Shown here piece after piece: positions 8,401 to 14,588 of a DNA stretch of 14,588 nucleotides. The stretch covers positions 1 to 14,588 of the forward strand of contig JAAAUF010000995.1 of NCBI GenBank assembly GCA_015499985.1, written 5' to 3'. This stretch comes from Haplosporangium gracile (Eukaryota > Mortierellomycota > Mortierellomycetes > Mortierellales > Mortierellaceae). The first letter of the stretch is position 1. Each line of letters begins with the position of its first letter. The translations under genes were made by a program, and so were the position numbers. The notes under the pieces were generated by a model. The model worked only from the letters and a program-made list of their open reading frames with translations. It was not told the DNA's origin and searched no databases.

Positions 8401-10835
8401 CTTCCAGCAAACTCCAAACGCAGGGCGTCTGGTACACGCAGCGTTGACTCAAGACGAGGTTTGTTACTATGGTGACACAGAGACCGATGTCTCCACCTTG
8501 CTTCACATTCTGTTCATTATCGAACTAGTTCGTTCTCTAACAAAAGTTGTACTGCGCATTTATAATGGCAATAGGAGTCACGCCTCATATGGAAAACAAG
8601 AATACTGCAGATTCATCATCCAATGCTACTCAAGCGCAGAGCCAAAAGAGCCGACCATGGAGGAGCCCCTTACCAGAGCATTTGGAGACTCCTGCTCAGC
8701 GACCACGGCCGATGCAGGAATCGTATGCTCAACAGAGACCTCCCTACAGTGATGAATCCTTGCAAGTCGCTCGAAAACAGTCTGCCACCAACAAGGCGGC
8801 TGAAGGAGTGTCACAGTTGGACCTCAATGGGGGACCCCGGTCAGAGGAAGAGTACTACGCTCGTCTACAGGAGGCGCAGATGTTTCGGGAACGACAGTAC
8901 GCAGGTCAGTCTGCACGATCAGGACCTCTGGGACCCTATCGAGGCAGCAGTGGCGCAGCGACTCCTCGAACAGCAATCCAACCTGAGCACTACCCCTCAG
9001 GATCACCTAGCACGCCCTTTTCTCGCGATCCTGACCACCCCAGTCATGCTGCAAGAGCAAGGGCAGGTGAACCCATTGACCCAAAGACCGCTGCTGAGTT
9101 GTATGATGATTATCCAGACGAGCCAAGAAGAGGTGGCTTTGTGGGATCCCATCGCCACCCGATGTACGATCCTCGCCTTGGACCAAGACACCCCCGTGAC
9201 CCCCATCGCGGACCACCCTACCCTCCAGATGGCTTACCAGCCGATGGACCGTATGCCTACCCGCCATATACGGGTTATCCAGGACGACCTCGTTCTGCCG
9301 ATTATGGTCCCTATTCTGGAGACTATTACCGCGCAGGTCCTCACCCTTACGATCGTCCTGACCATTTGATGCGATCTGCCGATGACCTCCCGCCTCATTA
9401 TCCTCCGTATCCATACCATCTGCACCGGGACCTGTACGATCCACGTGCGTTTGATGACTATGGTTATCCCCGCTTCCGATCTGGCTCCCAGGCCGACCTC
9501 TACGCGGGTTACCCTTACCGGTATCCACCTCTCCATGGCAAATATCCACCACACGATGGTCTAGGCCTTGTCTCGCCTTACACCATGGCTGAGGTCGACG
9601 CAATCGCGATGGGCAAACACCCATACTCCTACCCTCCACACGAACCCGGAACTCCATACGGCCGGTCTGGGCCAGCAGGCTACCCTGCAGTCCCAGGCGA
9701 CCCTCTCAGCCGTCCCCTGCGCGATGAATTGGGTGCTCCATATCCACGAGACCCACGAGCTCCTCGCGAAGCGCGAGATCCCAGAGATGTACATGATCCC
9801 CGAGACCCACGAGACCCTCGTGATTCGCGCGACCCACGTGACCCGAGAGACCTTAGAGACCTTAGAGAACTCCGAGATCCACGGGACCCTAGGGACCCTA
9901 GGGACCCAAGGGACCCAAGGGATCCACGAGATCCTCGAGTTACATCACCTCCACATCCTCAGGACTATCCTATGGCACATTATCCTCACCCATTAGCGAG
10001 AGGAGTATATGGACCTCCCGGCGAAGGCGCCTATGGGCACAGCCGCGATCGTGATGATGACCTTCGCCAGAGACCGTCTCCCCTTGGCCATCCATGTTAT
10101 CCTCCATATGGAGGTCCTTCAGGTTCGGGAGCAGCTGCAGGACCCTATGCAAGAGAGAGGTCATCCTCCTATCCCTACGGGCCTCACGCAATGGATGGAG
10201 GTCTTCCCCGATCGGCGTCGATGGATCACGGTCTTGATGGCCATCCGTCATTTGGTCATGGTCGGTCTGCTTCATCATCGAGCCTCCCTCGAGGAGGCCA
10301 TCCGCCAACCTCAGCTGCGACTGCTACTGCATCAGCTGGTGGTTCCGCGGTGCCTTCGGCGCGGCGAGCTAGCCACGCTTATGGATCGGAGAACGATCAG
10401 GATAGAGCAGGAGCCGTGGAGAGCCGAGAGAATGCATCGAGCTATGCTGCAGCACATCCAGGTCCCCGTCGATCGGACCCTACACCGTATGGAGCTGCGG
10501 GATGTTCTGTAGAATCGGAATATGGGGCACTCTTACCCAGCTATGGCCTTCGAGGTGCACATGCCCATGCAGCAGCCATTGCAGCGGCTTCGTACTATCA
10601 TGGCCACGCCCCACCCGGTTACCCTGGCGGGGCATACCCAGGTCACTTTTCAGGACAGAGTTCTTCACATGGGCATGCTAGTCAGCAGGGACAAGGGTCG
10701 AAGCAGGATGACAAAGCAGGGTCTCAATCTGCAGAGTCTCAATCTGCAGGGTTAGGATCTGCACCGCTGGGCAATCAAGCGAACCCGTTAACCGTCCAGG
10801 CGGTGCCGGAGCACCAGAAGGTGTCTGCCGCCTAA
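5430..10835 (+). CDS. Velvet-domain transcription factor (VosA/VelC-like) with a long disordered tail, 8 exons
   Basis: My exons are 5430-5509, 5713-5777, 6974-7052, 7324-7617, 7832-7911, 8068-8143, 8277-8458 and 8611-10835. All junction phases agree and give 1,026 aa. Velvet proteins are fungal DNA-binding regulators with a Rel-homology-like fold that control sporulation, stress response and secondary metabolism, usually as dimers in the nucleus. The velvet domain spans about residues 28-225. Its marks in order are YELILRQQP and RMCGVGEK, then DRRPIDPPPIVQL, then LQNPYYFMHASL, then VSSLYPLKD and GFFVFPDLSVRMEGTYRLKF, then VFSAKKFPGM and FADQGLKLRIRKE. A basic stretch RPKKRTR (222-228) follows, and KRRAS (272-276) fits a PKA site. 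Residues about 229-1026 are low-complexity (Pro, Tyr, Arg, Asp, His), with Arg-Asp-Pro repeats at 664-728. The start is the first in-frame ATG (CCACCATGC). The domain is uninterrupted, unlike VelB, which carries a large insertion; I cannot place the subfamily firmly. The donor at 8459 (GTTTGT) is the weakest of the GT-AG introns. Confidence 0.93.
5778..6973 (+). other. Intron 2 of the velvet gene: 1,196 nt, GC-AG type
   Basis: The donor reads AAAAG/GCAAGT and the acceptor TTTTGCAG. This is the only junction tried that joins GEK in frame to ADRRPIDPPP, restoring a conserved velvet block. The nearby GT at 5782 breaks the frame. The other six introns of the gene are 133-271 nt. Inside are a C-rich run (about 5857-5875), a purine-rich block (about 6565-6715) and no open frame that I can call a gene. 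Reading through the donor reaches a TGA at 5903-5905, giving a 90-residue product without most of the velvet domain. Confidence 0.85.
7391..7462 (+). repeat. In-frame 12-codon tandem duplication inside the velvet domain
   Basis: Residues 98-109 (TKEDVLLIKDTR) and 110-121 (SKEDMHLFKDNR) are adjacent and share 8 of 12 residues. The two 36-nt stretches match at 23 of 36 bases by my count. They sit between the LQNPYYFMHASL and VSSLYPLKD blocks. The low DNA identity means an old duplication or convergence. Confidence 0.6.
7931..7962 (+). repeat. (TC)7(AC)n compound microsatellite in velvet intron 5
   Basis: Seven TC units (7931-7944) are followed by AC units with one interruption to 7962, inside the 156-nt intron 7912-8067. 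The same order of CT then CA repeats occurs just upstream of the dehydrogenase start codon. Confidence 0.85.
9744..9938 (+). repeat. Coding Arg-Asp-Pro (RDP) repeat, 9-nt unit
   Basis: This 65-codon stretch of exon 8 (residues 664-728) is built from R-D-P triplets with RDL, REL and RDS variants. Positions 9873-9935 are seven perfect RDP units in a row. The middle units share the near-identical 9-mer AGGGACCCT/A, and the first half uses varied Arg and Pro codons. That pattern suggests recent slippage growth of the 3' half. Alternating Arg and Asp/Glu gives a mixed-charge segment. Confidence 0.9.
10721..10750 (+). repeat. 15-nt direct tandem repeat near the velvet C-terminus
   Basis: There are two adjacent copies of GTCTCAATCTGCAGR, 14 of 15 bases identical, encoding SQSAE and SQSAG. 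It looks like a recent in-frame duplication in the disordered tail. Confidence 0.85.
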
Positions 10836-10894
10836 ACTTTTGCCGATCCTCCTGTTCTTTTTTTTGGTACAATTATTGTGCATATGAAAAGTAA

Positions 10895-10900
10895 AATAAA
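10895..10900 (+). terminator. Poly(A) signal of the velvet gene
   Basis: An AATAAA lies 60 bases after the TAA at 10833-10835, with a T-run and an A-rich stretch beside it. Confidence 0.7.
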
Positions 10901-11031
10901 AAAAAAGATAAATATCTGAGAGACGATAAGGTCGGCGTGAATGCTTTGTCAGATCCTTTCTTCTCCATCGCGTTGGACGCATTTACAAATCCTTCAGCCG
11001 GCCTGTTTTTATCCCGCCATTTTGCTACACT

Positions 11032-11040
11032 GCCTTGGCC
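11032..11040. promoter_or_regulatory. Possible velvet (VosA-type) target-like element
   Basis: GCCTTGGCC here equals nine contiguous bases of the reverse complement of the 11-nt VosA-bound motif as I recall it from Aspergillus (CTGGCCAAGGC). The last two bases differ (TT instead of AG). It lies about 430 bases upstream of the dehydrogenase start codon. A 9-mer can occur by chance, and conservation of the motif in this lineage is unknown. Confidence 0.2.
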
Positions 11041-11359
11041 TTCCCTAGCCTAACCTAGCCCAAGCCAGTCCCGCCTCTTATGTGTGCAATCCAACCTGGT
11101 CAAACACGAAACAAGCCGTTCCTATTGCGCTCTCCACACGCAAGAAAGTGCCCACGCAACCAGGGCAGAAAATTGTGCCCCCGCACAAACGCTGTGTTAA
11201 TCGATCGACCTACACGTGATGTCGTAATGATTTAACCGCGATTCGGCTCGAGTGAACAACGGACGGCGGTTGTGGAGCTCACTGGCTCCTCCGTCGTCTT
11301 GTTCGGTCGTCCTTCAGAGACGACTTTTATTACTTCAACAAGGCCGTTCTTCACTTTTT

Positions 11360-11372
11360 GGGGGGGGGGGGG
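11360..11372 (+). repeat. G13 homopolymer in the dehydrogenase leader
   Basis: Thirteen consecutive G flanked by T runs, 98 bases before the ATG. It is probably in the 5' UTR, and its length may be uncertain because homopolymers are error-prone. Confidence 0.85.
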
Positions 11373-11420
11373 TTTTCTTTTCCATCAGTTTTATCTCTCC
11401 TCCCTACTCCTTTTCTTCCA

Positions 11421-11447
11421 TTCTTTCTTTCTTTCTTTCTCTCTCTC
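11421..11447 (+). repeat. (TTTC)n(CT)n microsatellite before the dehydrogenase start
   Basis: TTTC tetramers run into CT dinucleotides, followed by CACACATACAC-type sequence up to the start codon. It is typical of a C/T- then A/C-rich fungal leader. Confidence 0.85.
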
Positions 11448-11470
11448 ACACATACACAAATACATACATC

Positions 11471-14048
11471 ATGGCCTCCAACGTCCTCCACTTCCACACC
11501 GACGCCGAGATTCACAAGGTGTGCATCCCTCTCTCTTTCTCTCTCATTCTTTCACACGCACAGTCATTGCCTTTTTATTTTCTCAGGACTAAGCAACAGA
11601 CGGCAACAACAACGAACGAACCGCATCAAATACCAAATAATGTATCCTAACATCATCATCCCCATGCATACGCTTTAAATATCCATGATCCCAATAGGCT
11701 GCCGAAACGGCCCGCCAAACCTTCCGCTCAGGCATCACCAAGCCTCTCAAATACCGTCGCCACCAGCTTGAACAGCTCTGGCGCCTCGTTGACGACAACA
11801 CCGATCTCATCATCGAAGCCCTCAAAAAGGATCTCCACAAGCACAAGAACGAGACTGTACTGGGCGAATTGGTCCCAGCCAAGGAGGAGATCAATGATGC
11901 GTTGGAGCATTTGGAGGAGTGGGCCAAGGATGAGAAGGTTGTTCCTGCCCTTGTTAACAGGGTCGGTGCTACTTGTTTGAAGAGGAAGGAGCCTAAGGGT
12001 AAGTTTTCCCTTTTTTTTTTTTTTTGTTTTTCTTAGCGAGTTTGTGAGAGGGAGGGGGAGAGATGAGGCTTTTTTTCGCTGGGGATGTGTCGGCTCATGA
12101 GAGTGAGGGAAGGAGGAGGGTTGTTGTATGAGCAGTAGAGAGTTAGTCGTGCGTTGCATATGTTGGTGTTAGTGGGTCCGTGTGAGTTTGTGCGTTTGTC
12201 TGTATGTGTTATTATTTCGCGAATGCATTTGTTTGCGTTTGCATGTGCACGCGCTCCTTTACCCTGTCCCTAACCAACCGGAGGGGGGGGGAGTTTTGTC
12301 ACCATTCATTTGTCAAATCAATGCAGACAAAAACCAATCGGGACACAAGAAATCAGAAAGAAAAGTGAAGCGAACGGCGCGTTCGGCCTCAAGCTTTTGT
12401 GGAGGAAGTGAGATAGGGGAGCAACCCACGACAACAAACACAATAGGTGAAAAACACAGAAACATGAAAAATGGAGAAAGAAGACAATTTACTATTTGCG
12501 CTTCATGTCAATATGGCGTGGTGTAGTAAAAAGAACAACGCGGCTAAGTGAATGACGACTGGAGAAGAGCAATGGTCGGGCACTAACACAAACATGAAAG
12601 AAATAGAACCGATTGCCATTATTTTAGTTCGCATAAAGTATAATACTCCGTCCCTCCTCTCTCCGAGACGAAGTAAACTAACAAACAATTTCCGCTCTCT
12701 TATTTCATACAGGTGCCACCCTCATCATCTCCCCATGGAACTACCCTTTCTTCTTGACCATTGGACCCTTGGTCGGCGCCATCGCCGCCGGATGCACTGC
12801 CGTCATCAAGCCCTCCGAGGTCGCCCCCCACTCTGCCAACGTCATGACCGAACTCTTTGCGCGCTATCTCGACAACAGCGCCTACATTGTCATCAACGGC
12901 GCCGCTCAGGAGACCACCAAGCTCTTGGAGTACAAGTGGGACCATATCTTTTACACTGGAAACGGAGTGGTCGCCAAGATCATTATGCGTGCTGCTGCCC
13001 AGCATTTGACCTCGTTGACTCTGGAGTTGGGAGGCAAGTCGCCCGCTGTCATTGATGAGCATGCCAACATGACTGTTGCTGCCAAGCGTATCGCTTTCGG
13101 AAAGTCCTTCAACGCTGGACAGGTATGACAAGAGAAAAAAAAAACCATGCGCATGAGAGTGAGAGCGCGTGCATAATTCGTGCATGTGTGCTTTGTGTAC
13201 ACGGCGTGTCTGTGCCACTTTGGGGATGACCTTGCTCAAGTAATGTCACCAAATATTCATGTCTGCATGCTGTTTCTCCAAAATAGACATGCGTTGCTCC
13301 TGACTACGTGTTGATCACTGCCAAGGCTCAGGACAAGTTCATCAAGGAGTTGAAGAAGGCATTCGAGGAGTTGTACAGCAAGAACCCCCAGAACTCGACC
13401 GATTATGGCCGCATCATCAACAACCGCCACTTCCATCGCCTGAGCAAGGTCCTCCACGAGAACAAGTCTGGCGAGATTGTGATTGGAGGCCAGACGGACG
13501 AGAAGGATCTTTACATTGCGCCCACGGTCATTGCCAACGTCGACAGGGATGACAAGTTGATGGAAGATGAGTTGTTTGGTCCCCTCTTGCCCATGATCCA
13601 GGTCGCTGATGTGGACGACGCGATCGAGTACATCAACTCCAAGGATGAGCCCTTGGCGCTTTACATCTTCTCGAGCAACAAGAAGTTTGCCAACAAGGTC
13701 ATGGACTCGACCCGGTCCGGAGCTATTCTTGTCAACGATACCTTGATGCACGTCGCTGAGGGTAACTTGCCTTTCGGTGGAACTGGTCCTTCAGGAATGG
13801 GTTCGTACCACGGCAAGAAGTCGTTCGATGCTTTCTCCCATGAGCGCTCGACCATGGTCAAGGACTTGAACCCTGTCTCTGAGGCTGCCATGTCTGTCCG
13901 CTATGCTCCCTATAACGATACCAACTTGAAGGTTGCTCGTTTGGTCCTGGAGAGTGTTCCTCGGTTCAAGAAGTCGTTTGTGTTGAAGCACTTCAAGTGG
14001 ATTGTCTTTGCTCTTATTTTTGGCATTGGCTTCAAGCGCTTCGCTTAA
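11471..14048 (+). CDS. Fatty aldehyde dehydrogenase, ALDH3 family, membrane-anchored, 4 exons
   Basis: My exons are 11471-11518, 11698-11998, 12713-13122 and 13287-14048, giving 506 aa, close to human ALDH3A2 and yeast Hfd1. The family oxidises long-chain aldehydes to acids with NAD(P)+, for example hexadecenal from sphingosine-1-phosphate breakdown, on ER, lipid-droplet or mitochondrial outer membranes. Visible residues are the SPWNYP loop with Asn126, KPSE, the nucleotide loop YTGNGVV (197-203), general base Glu221 in LELGGKSP, nucleophile Cys255 in GQTCVAPDYV, Glu348 in ELFGPLLP, and the FGGTGPSGMGSYHGKKSFD motif. Asn126, Glu221 and Cys255 all sit 12 residues after Asn114, Glu209 and Cys243 of ALDH3A1, so the core is intact. 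The tail KHFKWIVFALIFGIGFKRFA is a hydrophobic anchor ending in basic residues. Junction phases all agree. The first donor (GTGTGC) is unusual, but the join restores the family N-terminus, and a CTAAC branch site lies at about 11646. It is probably active, with no sign of decay. Confidence 0.95.
11999..12712 (+). other. Intron 2 of the dehydrogenase gene (714 nt)
   Basis: The donor is GTAAGT and the acceptor ATTTCATACAG, with CTAAC about 35 nt before the acceptor. It is several times longer than the other two introns (179 and 164 nt). It holds a T run after the donor, a GT-rich stretch (about 12180-12250) and a G run near 12283. I see no gene in it. Confidence 0.85.
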
Positions 14049-14110
14049 ATACCTTTTTTTTTTCTTTTTCTCTTGTTCTCAAATAGCATTTCTGTTCTGT
14101 GAGCACAAAA

Positions 14111-14116
14111 AATAAA
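14111..14116 (+). terminator. Poly(A) signal of the dehydrogenase gene
   Basis: An AATAAA lies 62 bases after the TAA stop. A TTTATT at 14136-14141 would be the same signal for a convergent minus-strand transcript, but no minus-strand gene is visible. Confidence 0.7.
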
Positions 14117-14588
14117 CTAATGAATTTTCTGTACTTTTATTGGCTGCTCAATTTGCTTCGTAATTTGCATTGTTTAAAATGGGAAACAGGTGTACCATGT
14201 GCATCGCGTGCCCCTCCTCTCAAATCAACCCAGGGGAGGGGTCAGCATTTGCATCACCCCCCTTCATCTCCCCATGCGTCTCCTTGACAATTTGTACTGT
14301 ATAAGAATGATGATATCTCCACGCTTGGAAACAAATGGGGCGCCGTATTGATTGCTGCTGCCATTTTTTTTTGTTCACATATAAGCGTTATTGCGACATT
14401 GTTTGAAAGAATCCAAACAAATTATTGTCCTGATCCCAATTACTTTGTTGCACATGAACAGAAGCCATCAAGTATCGCCCTTAAAGTGCTGAGTGTTACT
14501 TAAAAGTGAGGGAAGGGATATGAACACGAAAGCCTGTTGTGTTGAAGGTGATAGCGTGTTTCAAATATGGTCATAATATATAAGGCGA
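14117..14588. other. Right-end non-coding sequence
   Basis: There is no supported gene on either strand. A C-rich/G-rich pair (CCCCTCC near 14211 and GGAGGGG near 14233) could form a weak hairpin. The sequence becomes AT-rich towards the edge. Confidence 0.5.
14577..14584 (+). promoter_or_regulatory. Possible TATA element (TATATAAG) for a gene beyond the window
   Basis: This is an exact TATA-box consensus on the + strand, 5 bases from the window end. It makes sense only if a + strand gene starts shortly to the right, which cannot be seen. Confidence 0.25.

Larger units (their letters stand above)
10901..11470 (+). promoter_or_regulatory. Velvet-dehydrogenase intergenic region and dehydrogenase promoter/leader
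   Basis: There is no gene on either strand. The left part holds the velvet 3' end and a CCTAGCCTAACCTAGCCC run at about 11045. A CACGTG E-box core is at 11213-11218, and no TATA box is evident. From about 11373 to the start codon the sequence is C/T-rich, then CA-rich, with no ATG, which fits a transcribed leader. Confidence 0.6.

Noticed and set aside
9007..9657. Minus-strand ORF of about 216 codons inside velvet exon 8, plus other overlapping ORFs in 8623-10668
   Set aside because: They are antisense or alternate-frame shadows of the Pro/Tyr/Arg-rich coding sequence. Their composition mirrors the codons of the real frame, and they carry no domain.
10849..14048. Velvet gene and dehydrogenase as parts of a secondary-metabolite or other gene cluster
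   Set aside because: Only two complete genes are visible, each with its own leader and poly(A) signal. A fatty aldehyde dehydrogenase is a housekeeping enzyme, and adjacency alone does not show co-regulation.
1..14588. Mobile elements, CRISPR arrays, phage or toxin genes
   Set aside because: No transposase, reverse transcriptase, terminal repeats, spaced direct repeats or viral protein signatures are visible. The repeats present are simple microsatellites and minisatellites.

Overview
This is nuclear DNA of a filamentous fungus, most likely an early-diverging lineage (Mucoromycota / Mortierellomycotina-like). The reasons are short spliceosomal introns with GTAAGT-type donors and CTAAC-type branch sites, AATAAA poly(A) signals, a velvet-family regulator, and a fungal-type ALDH3 fatty aldehyde dehydrogenase. 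The lineage is an inference from style and gene content; no marker gene is present.

Layout, all on the + strand. (1) Positions 1-109 are the last codons of an unidentified gene, with a poly(A) signal at 292. (2) About 5.3 kb follows with no gene I can establish. The first part (about 320-2,690) is mixed sequence with purine-rich blocks and some splice-bordered open stretches of uncertain meaning. The second part (about 2,690-5,429) is an extreme C/T-rich tract that runs into the next start codon and carries a (CCCAATA)6 array, an 8-nt repeat array and CT microsatellites. (3) Positions 5,430-10,835 hold an eight-exon velvet-domain transcription factor of 1,026 aa by my reconstruction. It has a compact N-terminal velvet domain (about residues 28-225), a basic nuclear-localisation-like segment, and a very long disordered tail rich in Pro, Tyr, Arg, Asp and His that includes an Arg-Asp-Pro repeat. 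Its second intron is 1,196 nt and has a GC-AG boundary. (4) Positions 11,471-14,048 hold a four-exon, 506-aa fatty aldehyde dehydrogenase with every key ALDH3 residue and a hydrophobic C-terminal anchor. (5) The last 470 bases are non-coding, with a possible TATA element at the right edge.

The two complete genes are head-to-tail with 635 bases between them. Velvet proteins couple development, stress response and metabolism in fungi. The dehydrogenase removes long-chain aldehydes from sphingolipid and ether-lipid breakdown. Nothing in the sequence proves a functional link, though a 9-nt match to the VosA-type target core lies between them. I see no mobile element, CRISPR array, tRNA or rRNA. 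The most unusual features are the velvet protein's tail, the tandem duplication inside its velvet domain, its GC-AG long intron and the 2.7-kb polypyrimidine leader/promoter.
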